A stretch of DNA of 64,000 nucleotides from Chachezhania antarctica (GTDB lineage: Bacteria; Pseudomonadota; Alphaproteobacteria; Rhodobacterales; Rhodobacteraceae): NCBI RefSeq assembly GCF_003646465.1, contig NZ_QZEX01000012.1, positions 1-64,000 of the forward strand, read 5' to 3'. The notes under the pieces are model-generated. The model did no database searches, was not told the DNA's origin, and saw only the letters and a program-made list of their open reading frames with translations. The translations under genes and the position numbers were made by a program. Shown piece after piece: positions 28,843-38,305 of this stretch (position 1 is its first letter; every line of letters begins with the position of its first letter).

Positions 28843-29994
28843 ATGGAGTCCCTGTTCCGTTCGCTTGGCCCGGTTATTGGCCGCCCCTCGCCAGCCGAAG
28901 CCCTTCGCGCCGGGATCGGCGCCCTGATCGGGCTTGGGGTGACGGGCGCATTCCTGTTGTCGCCCGTGGTCGACCTGACGCTTGGCCTTTACCTGATTGC
29001 CCCGTTCGGTGCGACGTCGGTCCTGCTGTTCGCAGTGCCCAACAGCCCGTTGGCGCAGCCGTGGTCGGCGGTGGTGGGCAACACTCTCGCGGCACTGGTC
29101 GGTGTGGTGGTCTGTTCCGTGGTCGCTGACCCTGTCCTGCGGATCGCCCTTGCGGTCGGGCTGACGATTACGGTCGGCATCCTGTGTCGCGCGATCCATC
29201 CCCCGGCGGGTGCGGTCGCCATGACAGCGACGATGAGCCCGGAGGCGGTCGAGCGACTTGGACTCTGGTTCGCGATCGCGCCCGTCGCCACGGGCACCCT
29301 CGCGCTGTTCGTCTGTGCTGCGATCTACGCCCGGCTCACGGGGCGCAGATATCCATTCCGCCAGTTCGATGAGCCAAGTCGCCACCGCACCGAAGATCCC
29401 GATCCCGCCAAGCGCATCGGGCTGTCCCGAGAAGAACTGACGGAGCTTCTGGATCGCTATCGCCAGTCGTTCAACCTGGGTGTCGAGGATCTGGCGCGAT
29501 TGATCGGCGCGGCCGAGTTGCAGGCCGCCGCGCACCGGACAGGTCCGCTTCTGGCGACCGACGTCATGTCGCGTGATCTGGTGACCATTGGCCCGGACAC
29601 TCCGCTGTCAAAGATTGCGGACCTGTTCAGACATCATCGCTTTACCTCGCTTCCGGTGACCGGGGTCGAGGGGCGTTATCTTGGCGTGATCTTCCAGATG
29701 CACCTGATCGACCGAGCGCGCGAGGATGCGCTTCGGCTCGACCGTGGATATCTCGCGGCGTTTCGGCGCCTGATCGACCAGGGTCGCACGCAGCCGGTCC
29801 GAGCCAAGGACATCATGAGCGTCGCCGGGCCTCGGGCGGTACCGGCGACTCCGGTCGGGGTGCTCCTGCCGATGATGGCCGATGGTGATGTCGATGCGGT
29901 GCCGGTCCTTGAAAAGGGCCGGATCGTCGGCATCGTCACCAGGACGGATCTGATCGCCGCCCTCGCGCGGTCCGGGCTGCGGGCACAGGGCTGA
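28843..29994 (+). CDS. HPP-family membrane protein with C-terminal CBS domain pair
   Basis: A 383-residue protein. The first about 180 residues hold four hydrophobic segments (ALIGLGVTGAFLLS, LYLIAPFGATSVLLF, LAALVGVVVCSVVA, FAIAPVATGTLALFVCAA) and the family motif RAIHPPAGAVAMTA. The C-terminal half has two CBS repeats (DVMSRDLVTIGPDTPLSKIA and DIMSVAGPRAVPATPVGVLL) that usually sense adenylates. HPP proteins are proposed transporters; the substrate is unknown. Start chosen at MESLFRSLGPVIG by family length, although the ribosome-binding site is weak. Convergent with panC. Confidence 0.87.
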   Translation: MESLFRSLGPVIGRPSPAEALRAGIGALIGLGVTGAFLLSPVVDLTLGLYLIAPFGATSVLLFAVPNSPLAQPWSAVVGNTLAALVGVVVCSVVADPVLRIALAVGLTITVGILCRAIHPPAGAVAMTATMSPEAVERLGLWFAIAPVATGTLALFVCAAIYARLTGRRYPFRQFDEPSRHRTEDPDPAKRIGLSREELTELLDRYRQSFNLGVEDLARLIGAAELQAAAHRTGPLLATDVMSRDLVTIGPDTPLSKIADLFRHHRFTSLPVTGVEGRYLGVIFQMHLIDRAREDALRLDRGYLAAFRRLIDQGRTQPVRAKDIMSVAGPRAVPATPVGVLLPMMADGDVDAVPVLEKGRIVGIVTRTDLIAALARSGLRAQG

Positions 29995-30009
29995 GAGGCG
30001 GCGGCCCGG

Positions 30010-30897
30010 TCAGGCCGGTTCGAGCGGGTGATCTTCGGGAGTCGGGACGCTTGCGAGACCCGCGACAGGGACATTGTCGATCAGGCGCACGCCATCGAGC
30101 CAGGCGGCCAGGAAAAGGCGACCGGGGCGGTCTGCCCTGGTCATCAGCTTGAGGTCGGGATCGCTGCGCAACTCCAGGTAGTCGATCGTGTCGAACCCGG
30201 CAGAGAGCAGCGCCGCCCTGGCGTTATCGAGGGCCTGCGCAACTTGTCCGCCGCGGGAGATGACACGCGCGGCGTCGTCCAGGACCTGGGCGATCACCGG
30301 CGCAATTTCGCGTGGCCCGGGCCCGAGCCGGAGGTTGCGCGACGACATGGCGAGGCCGTCTTCCTCGCGGATGGTCGGACAGCCGACAATCTCGGTCTTC
30401 AGGTCCAGATCCTCGGCCAGGCGGGTCACCACCTGCAGCTGCTGGTAATCCTTTTCCCCGAAATATGCCCGGTCGGCATCGCACTGCAGGAAAAGCTTGG
30501 TCACCACCGTGGCCACGCCGTCGAAATGCCCCGGCCGCGCCCCGCCGCACAGGCCCGCGCTGACACCGGTCACCGAAATCGTCGTGGCAAAGCCGTCGGG
30601 ATACATCTGCGGGCCGTCGGGCACATAGAGGACATCCGCGCCATAGGGCGTCAGCTTTTCGGCATCGCTGTCCTCGGTCCTGGGGTATTTGGCCAGATCC
30701 TCGGGGTTGTTGAACTGCTTGGGGTTCACGAACAGTGTCACGATCACCCGGTCATTCTCGTCGCAGGCGCGGTCGACCAGGCTCAGATGACCGGCATGCA
30801 GCGCGCCCATGGTCGGCACCACACCGATGCTGTCCCCGGCGCGACGCCAGCTTTGCGTGAGGGCGCGCAGCTCGGCCTTGGTGCGGATTATCTTCAT
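30010..30897 (-). CDS. panC: Pantothenate synthetase
   Basis: A 295-residue ligase condensing pantoate with beta-alanine using ATP. The HIGH-type motif [27 protein letters not shown] and SSRNLRLGP (KMSKS-like) are intact. It overlaps panB by 4 bases (ATGA). Confidence 0.95.
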   Translation of the reverse strand: MKIIRTKAELRALTQSWRRAGDSIGVVPTMGALHAGHLSLVDRACDENDRVIVTLFVNPKQFNNPEDLAKYPRTEDSDAEKLTPYGADVLYVPDGPQMYPDGFATTISVTGVSAGLCGGARPGHFDGVATVVTKLFLQCDADRAYFGEKDYQQLQVVTRLAEDLDLKTEIVGCPTIREEDGLAMSSRNLRLGPGPREIAPVIAQVLDDAARVISRGGQVAQALDNARAALLSAGFDTIDYLELRSDPDLKLMTRADRPGRLFLAAWLDGVRLIDNVPVAGLASVPTPEDHPLEPA

Positions 30898-31721
30898 GTG
30901 CCTGGTTCCTCCTGGGAAAAGACATGTTCGGGGGCGGGGAAGCTGCGGGCGCGGACCTCTTCCGCGTAGGTGCGGATGGCGGTACGCGCCTCGCTGGCCA
31001 GGTCGCCATAGCGTTTCACGAACTTCGGCTTGAAGGCGTCGAAAAGGCCCAGCATGTCGTCGATCACCAGGATCTGCCCGTCACAGCCCGCGGACGCCCC
31101 GATGCCGACCGTGGGAATGTCGATACCCGCGGTGATCTGATCCGCCAGAGCGGCGGGCACCTTTTCCAGCACGACCGAGAAGGCCCCGGCGCGGGTCACC
31201 GCACGGGCGTCTTCCAGGATCCGGTCCGCATCTGCGCCGCGCCCCTGCACCTTGTAGCCGCCAAGCGCGTTTACTGCCTGCGGCGTCAGGCCGATATGGG
31301 CCATGACGGGGATGCCGCGATCGACGATAAAGCGGATCGTGTCCTCCATATGCGCGCCGCCTTCCAGCTTGACTGCGCCGGCACCGGTTTCCGCCATCAA
31401 GTGGGCGGCATTGCGAAAGGCTTGGGCCGGGCTTTCCTCATAGCTGCCGAAGGGCATGTCGACGACCATCAGCGCGCGGCTGAGGCCACGGGCGACGGCG
31501 CGGCCGTGCAGCACCATCATCTCCATCGTCACGCCGAGGGTCGAGGGCAGCCCGTGCAGCACCATGCCGACGCTGTCACCGACCAGAACCAGATCGCAGT
31601 CCGCGTCCGCCAGCTGTGCCACGGGGGTCGTATAGGCGGTCAGGCAGACCAGCGGATCGGCCCCCTTGCGCGCACGGATGTCGGACGCGGTGAGGCTGCG
31701 TTGCGGGGCGGATTGGCTCAT
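30894..31721 (-). CDS. panB: 3-methyl-2-oxobutanoate hydroxymethyltransferase
   Basis: A 275-residue TIM-barrel enzyme making ketopantoate. [39 protein letters not shown] and [15 protein letters not shown] are all present. MSQSAPQRS follows GAGGAGG at 6 bases; the longer frame to 31805 lies in the AT-rich promoter region. First gene of panBC. Confidence 0.95.
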   Translation of the reverse strand: MSQSAPQRSLTASDIRARKGADPLVCLTAYTTPVAQLADADCDLVLVGDSVGMVLHGLPSTLGVTMEMMVLHGRAVARGLSRALMVVDMPFGSYEESPAQAFRNAAHLMAETGAGAVKLEGGAHMEDTIRFIVDRGIPVMAHIGLTPQAVNALGGYKVQGRGADADRILEDARAVTRAGAFSVVLEKVPAALADQITAGIDIPTVGIGASAGCDGQILVIDDMLGLFDAFKPKFVKRYGDLASEARTAIRTYAEEVRARSFPAPEHVFSQEEPGT

Positions 31722-31845
31722 GTCGGTCCTCCTCAGACAGGCTTCCGTGGGGTTACCCGGTTCGACATTATTTCGCAAGTGCAGCGTAATATTATTGCGA
31801 TTCAATATAAGAAAAAGCCATATATGTGCGTGATGGGTTGTGGAC
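31722..31845 (-). promoter_or_regulatory. AT-rich promoter region of panBC
   Basis: The 124 bases between nadC and panB are unusually AT-rich for this sequence, with runs such as CAATAATATTACG and CTTATATTGAATCG on the minus strand. A promoter for panBC is expected here; I cannot assign -35/-10 boxes with confidence. Confidence 0.4.
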
Positions 31846-32706
31846 TCAGAAGTCCAGTCCCAAGTCCAGCACCTGCGCCGAATGGGTCAGCGCACCGGAT
31901 GAAATATAGTCCACGCCCGTCGCCGCGACCTCGGCGATGCGGTCCAGCTTCATGTTGCCCGAGGCCTCCAGCACCACCTGACGGGCGGTCATGTCCACCG
32001 CCTTCGCCAGCATTGACGTGTCCATGTTGTCCAGCAGAACAACGTCTGCGCCACCCTCGTCCAGGACCTCGGCCAGCTGGTCCAGGCGGTCGACCTCGAT
32101 CTCGCAGCGGATCATGTGGGATGCCCGCGCCTTGACCGATTGCAGCACGGGGCGGATGCCACCGGCGGCCGCGATGTGGTTGTCCTTGATCAGGATCGCG
32201 TCGGACAGGCCGAAGCGATGGTTGAACCCGCCGCCATGCAGAACGGCCTGTTTTTCCACGATACGCAGGCCGGGGGTCGTCTTTCGGGTGCAGGTCACGC
32301 GGGCGTCGGTGCCGCGCGTTTCGGCCACGAAGGCGGCGGTCAGCGTGGCGATGCCGGACATGCGCCCGGCAAAGTTCAGCGCGACCCGTTCGCCCGACAG
32401 GATCGAGGCCGCGTCGCCCGTGATCTCCATCAGCAGGTCGCCCGGCGCGATCACGTCGCCATCGACCTTGTGCGTGGTGATCTGCAGCGCGGGATCGACC
32501 AGCCGGAACGCAAGCGCGGCCATTTGCAGACCCGAAACCACGCCCGGTTCGCGGGCATTCAGCCGCGCGGCATAGGTGGTGCCGGCAGGAATGACGGTGC
32601 GGGTGGTGATGTCGCCGTAGGTGCCCAGATCCTCGATCAGCGCGGCGCGGACCAGCGGTTCAAGGATCAGGTCGGGCAGGGGGGGCATTGTTGCGCTCTG
32701 GTTCAT
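31846..32706 (-). CDS. nadC: Nicotinate-nucleotide pyrophosphorylase (carboxylating)
   Basis: A 286-residue quinolinate phosphoribosyltransferase, third step of de novo NAD synthesis. [35 protein letters not shown] and [12 protein letters not shown] form the quinolinate and PRPP sites; DVVLLDNM and LEASGNM follow. Start [10 protein letters not shown] overlaps the nadB stop by 4 bases; a longer frame into nadB is rejected. Confidence 0.95.
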   Translation of the reverse strand: MNQSATMPPLPDLILEPLVRAALIEDLGTYGDITTRTVIPAGTTYAARLNAREPGVVSGLQMAALAFRLVDPALQITTHKVDGDVIAPGDLLMEITGDAASILSGERVALNFAGRMSGIATLTAAFVAETRGTDARVTCTRKTTPGLRIVEKQAVLHGGGFNHRFGLSDAILIKDNHIAAAGGIRPVLQSVKARASHMIRCEIEVDRLDQLAEVLDEGGADVVLLDNMDTSMLAKAVDMTARQVVLEASGNMKLDRIAEVAATGVDYISSGALTHSAQVLDLGLDF

Positions 32707-34286
32707 GCCGGTTCCTTTCGGGTCATGGTCGCGCGGATCGCCAACGCGTCGGTCAGGGTCATCAGCGACCGTATGCCGGTTGCGCCATCGGGGTGGGGAA
32801 AGTCCGACCGGAAATGCGCGCCCCGGCTTTCGCGGCGCAACAGCGCGGCGGCGGCGATCAGGGTGGCGGTGGCGGTCATGTTGGCCAGCGTCTCGCACCC
32901 GGGTTGGGCGGCTTCGATCGCGGCGATGTCGGTCAGCGTGCGGGTCAGCCCGCCGGCCGTGCGGATCACGCCGGCACCATCGGTCATCGCCTGCCGCAGC
33001 CGGGTGACCAGCGCAGGGTCGGGCGTTTCGGCGGCGGGAAGATCGGGCAGGGTGACGGGCGCGGCCGCCCTGGGCGCGGGCAGGGCGGCGTCGATCGCCA
33101 GCGCACAGCGGCGGCCATAGACCAGCGCCTCAAGCAGCCCGTTCGAGGCCAGACGGTTCGCGCCATGCAACCCGGTCGAGGCGACCTCTCCACAGGCCCA
33201 GAGGCCGGGCAGGGTGCTGGCCCCGTCGGCATCCGTCGCCACGCCGCCCATGTGGTAATGCGCGGCGGCGGCCACGGGGATCACCTGCGTCACCGGGTCC
33301 AGCCCGGCCTGCTGGCAGGCGGCGGCGACGGCGGGGAAATCTGTCAGGATCTTCGCGCCCAATGCCGCGCGGGTGTCCAGCGCGGGGGCCAGCCCGTCCT
33401 GTGTCTGGGCATAGACGGCGCGGGCCACGATGTCGCGCGGGGCCAGTTCGGCATCCGGATGCGCCTCCACCATGAAGCGGTCGCCGTGGCGGTTGACCAG
33501 AACGGCCCCTTCGCCGCGCAGTGCCTCGGTCGCCAGGGGGGCGGGATCAAGGCCGCAGGCCATGGCCGTCGGGTGGAACTGCACGAATTCCGCATCGGCG
33601 ATCTGTGCACCGGCGCGGGCGGCCATGCCGATCACCTGACCCCGGATGCGCGGCGGGTTGGTGGTAAGGGCATAAAGCCCGCCCGAACCGCCCCCCGCCA
33701 GCAGCACGGCGGTGCCGCGCAGGGTGACGCTGGCGCTTTGCCCCTGATCGCAGCGGACGACGGCTACGCCGGTGACGCGGCCGCCCGATACCTCAAGCGC
33801 CGTGGCCATGACGCCTTCGAGCACCTGGATATGGTCCGCCTCGCGCACTTGGACGGTCAGGGCGCGCATGATTTCCGCCCCGGCCTGATCGCCCTGCACC
33901 CGCACGACGCGGGCGAAGCTATGCGCCGCCTCGCGCGACAGAACATAGGATCCGTCGGCGGTGCGGTCGAAGGGCGTGCCCAGCCCGGTCAGGTCAAGGA
34001 TGTGATCGCGCGCCTCGGCGGTGACGGAAGAGGCCACGCCTGGATCGACGGTACCCGCGCCGGCGGTGACGGTATCGCGGGCATGGGCATCGGCGCTGTC
34101 CGCCGGGTCCATCGCTGCCGCCACGCCACCCTGCGCCCAGGCCGAGGACGCGCCCGTCCCCAAAGCCTCGGGAGAGATCATCAGCACGGGACGCGGGGCC
34201 AGTTTCAGCGCCGCATATTGCGCCGCCAGTCCCGCGCCGACGATGATCACGCGGCCCGTTTCGATCGGCGTTTCGATCGGGGTCAT
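32703..34286 (-). CDS. nadB: L-aspartate oxidase
   Basis: A 527-residue FAD enzyme oxidising aspartate to iminoaspartate. The dinucleotide motif VIIVGAGLAAQYAAL, SSAWAQGGVAAAM, QFHPTAM, AAAAHYHMGGV and STGLHGANRLASNGLLEALV are as expected. It begins 5 bases after nadA and overlaps nadC by 4. Confidence 0.95.
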   Translation of the reverse strand: MTPIETPIETGRVIIVGAGLAAQYAALKLAPRPVLMISPEALGTGASSAWAQGGVAAAMDPADSADAHARDTVTAGAGTVDPGVASSVTAEARDHILDLTGLGTPFDRTADGSYVLSREAAHSFARVVRVQGDQAGAEIMRALTVQVREADHIQVLEGVMATALEVSGGRVTGVAVVRCDQGQSASVTLRGTAVLLAGGGSGGLYALTTNPPRIRGQVIGMAARAGAQIADAEFVQFHPTAMACGLDPAPLATEALRGEGAVLVNRHGDRFMVEAHPDAELAPRDIVARAVYAQTQDGLAPALDTRAALGAKILTDFPAVAAACQQAGLDPVTQVIPVAAAAHYHMGGVATDADGASTLPGLWACGEVASTGLHGANRLASNGLLEALVYGRRCALAIDAALPAPRAAAPVTLPDLPAAETPDPALVTRLRQAMTDGAGVIRTAGGLTRTLTDIAAIEAAQPGCETLANMTATATLIAAAALLRRESRGAHFRSDFPHPDGATGIRSLMTLTDALAIRATMTRKEPA

Positions 34287-34290
34287 CGCC

Positions 34291-35343
34291 CTAGCCGGCC
34301 ATTTTTGCGGACAGATCGATCATGCGCTGAACGGCAACGCGGGCCTTGTCGGCGATCTCCGGGTCGACCTCGACCGCGCCTTCCATCGTGTGCAGCGACC
34401 ACAGCACCTTTTCCAGCGTGATTTTCTTCATGTAGGGGCACATGTTGCAGGGCCCGACGAAATCCACATCCGGCAGCGCGTCCGAGATGTTGGAGGCCAT
34501 CGAACATTCCGTCACAAGCATCGCCTTTTCCGGCCGCTGCTGCGTCACATAGTCGATGATCCCGCTGGTCGAGCCGGAGAAATCGGCCTCGGCCACGACA
34601 TCCGGCGGGCATTCGGGATGCGCGATGATCCGCGTGCCCGGGTTCCATTCGCGAAAGTCCTTCAGGTCCTGCGCGGTGTATTGTTCGTGCACGATGCAGG
34701 CACCGTCCCACCACACGATGTTCTTCTCGGGCACCAGGTTGGCGATGTTCTGCGCCAGGTACTTGTCCGGCGTCATGATGACGGTGTCCGCGTCCAGCCC
34801 GCGCACGATCTGCACCGCGTTGGAGGACGTGCAGCAGATGTCGGATGCCGCCTTCACCTCGGCCGTGGTGTTCACATAAGTGACCACCGGCGCGCCGGGA
34901 TACTTGGCGCGCATTTCGGCGATGCCTTCGGCGGTGATGCTTTCGGCCAGGGAACAGCCGGCCTCTATGTCGGGGATCAGCACCGTCTTGGAGGGATTCA
35001 GGATCTTCGAGGTCTCGGCCATGAAATGCACGCCGCACTGGACGATGACGTCTGCCTTTACCTTGGTCGCCTCGATCGCCAGCTGAAGGCTGTCGCCAAC
35101 CACGTCCGCGATGCCGTGGTAGATCTCGGGCGTCATGTAGTTATGCGCCAGGATAACCGCGTTGCGTTCCTTTTTCAGCTTGTTGATCGCCGCGACATAG
35201 GGCGCGTAGATCGCCCAGTCTGGGGGCGTCACGACACGGTCCATCCGGGCGAAAATGTCAGCATTTGCCTGGGCGATGTCGGTGGAGGGAGAGAGATCGT
35301 AGTGATCGGCGAGTTCGGCGCGCAGCGCGATCTGGTCGAGCAA
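34291..35343 (-). CDS. nadA: Quinolinate synthase
   Basis: A 350-residue [4Fe-4S] enzyme condensing iminoaspartate with DHAP. AVILAHNYMTPEIYH, VQCGVHFMAETSKIL (first cluster Cys), AHPECPPDV (second) and VGPCNMCPYMKKITL (third) are visible. No ATG fits the conserved N-terminus; a TTG at 35343 preceded by AGGA gives LLDQIALRAEL as the start, and I chose it. Bases 35344-35516 form the leader of the nad operon and hold no gene I recognise. Confidence 0.93.
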   Translation of the reverse strand: MLDQIALRAELADHYDLSPSTDIAQANADIFARMDRVVTPPDWAIYAPYVAAINKLKKERNAVILAHNYMTPEIYHGIADVVGDSLQLAIEATKVKADVIVQCGVHFMAETSKILNPSKTVLIPDIEAGCSLAESITAEGIAEMRAKYPGAPVVTYVNTTAEVKAASDICCTSSNAVQIVRGLDADTVIMTPDKYLAQNIANLVPEKNIVWWDGACIVHEQYTAQDLKDFREWNPGTRIIAHPECPPDVVAEADFSGSTSGIIDYVTQQRPEKAMLVTECSMASNISDALPDVDFVGPCNMCPYMKKITLEKVLWSLHTMEGAVEVDPEIADKARVAVQRMIDLSAKMAG

Positions 35344-35516
35344 GAGCGGAGTTCCTGAGGTTATTTCGGGCCGCCGCGGAGGGCGCGACCGCACGCGGGT
35401 GGTGTCGGCTGGGAGGTGTTTACGGGTCGACTTACCTAAGGGCAAGTGTGCGGGGTGTCTTATTTGAATGACGCACGCTAACATGTGCCGAAAGCCACCG
35501 TCATACGATTATGGGC

Positions 35517-36020
35517 TCAGACGTCGGTGCGCAGGCAAGACTTTGGATCCGGTCCAGAGGCGAAGCGGGCTTTCAGCAGGCATTCGTCGTATTCCGAGCG
35601 AACCTCGGAATCGAACAGGATGCCGCCTCACACTTTGAAAATGGCCTCATCGCCCTTTTGGAAGGCGAGGTTGCGGACGGATGGAGACATTGCCGCGCAC
35701 CAGGCCAGAAGGATCTATGAATTCGATGGCCCCGCAGTCGATGTCACGCGGACGTCCCTCCAGCGCGCAGGGACTGTATTGCGCGGATCAAGGCCACAGC
35801 CTGTCTCGTAGCTCACGTAGCCCGCGCACCATTGGCCCGCGGTCCGCACGCGTTCCATGCGGTCCAAGGCCCGTGGCATCTCGTCAACATGGTCGGCGTA
35901 GATAAACTCGCGAGGTGCGGTGAACCGCATCTCGGTGCCTGCCCAATCGTCGCGCAGCAGGAGGCGGTGAGCGTCCGATTTGGCCTCTACTGGTACCCTC
36001 GAGGGGTCAGGCCTCTTCAT
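35517..36020 (-). pseudogene. pabB-like (aminodeoxychorismate synthase component I) remnant
   Basis: The first about 75 codons resemble the PabB N-terminus (EFIYADHVDEMPRALDRMERV then GYVSYETGCGLDPR). The end resembles the PabB C-terminus (VRNLAFQKGDEAIFKV, a stop codon, then GGILFDSEVRSEYDE and CLLKARFA). About 250 middle residues are missing, and a TGA replaces an expected glycine codon in the GGG motif. It is a dead gene shortened by internal deletion. Its start overlaps the end of the Dabb gene by about 14 bases. Confidence 0.72.
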
Positions 36021-36324
36021 CGGCCGTTACGAAGGCCTGAGAGGTGTCGTAGTCCACCGCGAAGCGCATCTCGCGGAGGGGTTTCACGCGCCGGATGGAT
36101 TCGGCGTAGATCTCGTGCGCCTTGTAGGCGGCCAGCGCCGCGTCATCCACGAACTCTCCGTAGACGACAACATCGACTTCCTTGCTGGCCGGATCCGTCT
36201 TTCGGTTCAGAGCGATCTCGAGGTGCTTCGCATGGGGAATCCGCGTCAGGATCTGCAATCCCTTCCGAACCGCGTCGAGGTTGCCGTCGATTGGGACAGT
36301 GAAGAATACTACATGGCGGATCAT
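36007..36324 (-). CDS. Dabb-domain (stress-responsive A/B barrel) protein
   Basis: A 105-residue ferredoxin-like barrel: MIRHVVFFTVPIDGNLDAV, then HLEIALNRKT, DVVVYGEFVDDAALAAYKAH and VKPLREMRFAVDYD. Dabb proteins are small dimers of mostly unknown function. GGAG precedes the start at 8 bases. It is the intact counterpart of the truncated copy at 2330-2473; the two bracket the entire metabolic part of the window. Confidence 0.87.
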   Translation of the reverse strand: MIRHVVFFTVPIDGNLDAVRKGLQILTRIPHAKHLEIALNRKTDPASKEVDVVVYGEFVDDAALAAYKAHEIYAESIRRVKPLREMRFAVDYDTSQAFVTADEEA

Positions 36325-36751
36325 TGAAATACTCCGGGAGTTTAAGGGTGGGAAGCGGTTCCGGGCCGCACGCGAGATAGCACGCGCCCCGCGCGTCTGC
36401 CCTTCTAAGGTTTCGGCCCGACACCGCAACCCGATCTGCCCGCCATCAGCAGGTTTTGCCCTGAGACACCGCCGAAGTGTGCGGGAAGCGCTTACGTCGC
36501 ACTGAAAGGCTTCCTGTTGGTGCATCAGGACGGGTTCCTGGCGGGCGGTCCGCGTTCTGACGGTCGATCCAACCACGGGATGACCGGGTTCCGGAAAGTC
36601 AAAGCAGGCCTTGAGAAAGTCGGATCCGGAGGTGGAGTGATGGGTCTGGCGGGAATGCGGACAGCACCCGTACCCCCGCGCGGCGTCGCTCACCACCCTT
36701 GTCCGATCCGCGCGCGGCTGCCGCGCGCTCCCCAAACATCGGAGATATTTC
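36325..36751. other. Intergenic region between the cofactor block and the plasmid cargo
   Basis: These 427 bases hold frames in several phases but none with a recognisable family or ribosome-binding site. The last part contains CGGAGATATTTC, the ribosome-binding site for the ArdC-like gene, and a short GC-rich inverted repeat (GCGCGCGGCTGCCGCGCGC, 36709-36727). It marks the switch from minus-strand metabolic genes to plus-strand plasmid genes. Confidence 0.5.
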
Positions 36752-37675
36752 ATGTCCAAGTCTAGCAAACGCAAGTTCGACGCTGCAGCGTCGATCACCA
36801 ACGAACTCATCGACATCATTGACCGGGGCGTGCTGCCCTGGCGCAAGCCATGGACGGTCGGCGGCAGTTCCGTGCCGCTCCGCCTGAACGGCGAACCCTA
36901 CCAGGGCGTCAATAACTTCCTGTTGACTATGCGCACCATGATGGCCGGATACGCCTCGCCTTACTGGATGACGTTGAGGCAGGCGAACGAGCTCGATGCG
37001 AAAGTCATCAAGGGCTCGAAATCGTCGGTGGTCGTCTACTACGGGACGGCCGAGCGCGAGCAGGCCGAAAGCGCCCACGGCGACCAGGCGGAAACCGAAG
37101 ATCCCAAAACCATCCCCTTCATGAAATCCTACCGCGTCTTCAACGCCGATCAGATCGAGGGGTTGGACCCTCGCTTCCATCCCGCTGCGGCCGAACCGGA
37201 AGTTCATCCCGAACGCGCACCGATCCCGCATATGCAGAGCTTCTTCGAGGCAATCGGTGCCAATGTCAGCTTCTCTGGTCGGGAAGCATGTTACGTCCCG
37301 AATCTCGACAAGATTTACATGCCCCCGATCGAGCTCTTCGAGAACCCGCGGAATTTCTACGCCGTCTGGGGTCATGAGCTGGGCCACTGGACGAAACCCC
37401 GGCATCGGTTAAACCGCAGCTATGGCGATGCGCGGTTCGGCAACACCGCCTACGCACGGGAAGAGATTGTGGCCGAGCTCTGCACGGTGTTCTTGGGTCA
37501 GAAGCTGGGGTTCTCCGCGCATACGCTGGAGCTGAACGCGGCCTATCTCGACAACTGGGTCCGCGTGCTCCGGTCTGACAAGCGGGCGATCTTCAAACAT
37601 GCGGCGGACGCGCAGCGTGCCTGTGACTATCTCGTCGCCGCGTCGGAGGCGGGGCAGGGGGAACAGGCCGCTTGA
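36752..37675 (+). CDS. ArdC-like antirestriction protein (ssDNA-binding plus zincin)
   Basis: A 307-residue protein with the ArdC layout. The N-terminal DUF1738-type domain (ITNELIDIIDRGVLPWRKPW, GEPYQGVNNFLL) binds single-stranded DNA in characterised members. The C-terminal metallopeptidase-like domain has GHELGHWTK (HELGH at 208-212) and a downstream REEIVAELC Glu. Plasmid ArdC proteins protect incoming DNA from restriction. It is the first gene of the cargo segment, fitting a leading-region role. Confidence 0.9.
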   Translation: MSKSSKRKFDAAASITNELIDIIDRGVLPWRKPWTVGGSSVPLRLNGEPYQGVNNFLLTMRTMMAGYASPYWMTLRQANELDAKVIKGSKSSVVVYYGTAEREQAESAHGDQAETEDPKTIPFMKSYRVFNADQIEGLDPRFHPAAAEPEVHPERAPIPHMQSFFEAIGANVSFSGREACYVPNLDKIYMPPIELFENPRNFYAVWGHELGHWTKPRHRLNRSYGDARFGNTAYAREEIVAELCTVFLGQKLGFSAHTLELNAAYLDNWVRVLRSDKRAIFKHAADAQRACDYLVAASEAGQGEQAA

Positions 37676-37707
37676 GGCCGGGGCTGTCCGGGCTGGTAGG
37701 GCGTGGT

Positions 37708-37726
37708 GAAAGGAAAAACTGGCTTT
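37708..37726 (+). repeat. Recurrent purine-rich leader motif, copy 1
   Basis: GAAAGGAAAAACTGGCTTT, upstream of the DUF3768 gene. One of four related motifs (consensus GAAAGG(G)AAAgtGGGCYTT), each just after an upstream stop codon and within 60-130 bases of the next start. Confidence 0.55.
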
Positions 37727-37765
37727 GGGTTTGGTGGTTTCAACCCATCCCGAAAGGACAGACCC

Positions 37766-38155
37766 ATGAGCCATCCTGAACCCGCAGACTATTCGCGTCC
37801 GAACGCGGCTGTCATCGCATCCCAGAACGACGCTTTCCGCAGGTTTGCCTGCCTTGGCATCACCCCGGATCAGCAGATCCAGGGCCGCCTCGTCGTGACC
37901 CAGTCCCTGATCGAGGCAGGCGATGGCTTCGTCACAGAGGCCGTCCAGGCCACCGGTGCGTTCGATACATTCGAGCCGGACAATGATCCGGAAGGCTGGC
38001 ACGACTTCGGGGCCGTGACGATCCGGGGCGAAACCGTATTCTGGAAGCTGGATCACTACGAGGCCAGCTCTGACTTCCGCTATGGCGCCGAGGCACCCGA
38101 CAATCCCGAGACGACCATGCGCGTGCTGACCGTCATGATGGCGCGCGACTGGTAG
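37766..38155 (+). CDS. DUF3768 protein
   Basis: A 129-residue protein of the DUF3768 type: IASQNDAFRRFACLG, GRLVVTQSLIEAG, FDTFEPDNDPEGWHDFGAV, VFWKLDHYEAS and TTMRVLTVMMARDW. The family is common on alphaproteobacterial plasmids and has no assigned function. Start MSHPEPADYS follows AAAGGACAG; an upstream in-frame Met lies inside the leader motif and is rejected. Confidence 0.83.
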   Translation: MSHPEPADYSRPNAAVIASQNDAFRRFACLGITPDQQIQGRLVVTQSLIEAGDGFVTEAVQATGAFDTFEPDNDPEGWHDFGAVTIRGETVFWKLDHYEASSDFRYGAEAPDNPETTMRVLTVMMARDW

Positions 38156-38204
38156 GGCGGGCCGCACCCCAACCTTCCATCACCGACAGGCCCGCTGACC
38201 CTCC

Positions 38205-38225
38205 GAAAGGGAAAGTGGGCCTCTT
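38205..38225 (+). repeat. Recurrent purine-rich leader motif, copy 2
   Basis: GAAAGGGAAAGTGGGCCTCT with its following T, 81 bases before the ParB-like gene. Nearly identical to copy 3 at 45955. Confidence 0.55.
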
Positions 38226-38305
38226 GTCCTGTTGGTTCCCGGATCCGGGGATTGGTTGCGCGAAGACCCGCGCGGCCCTCTCAAACACGTCGAGAAGGAC
38301 ATGTC

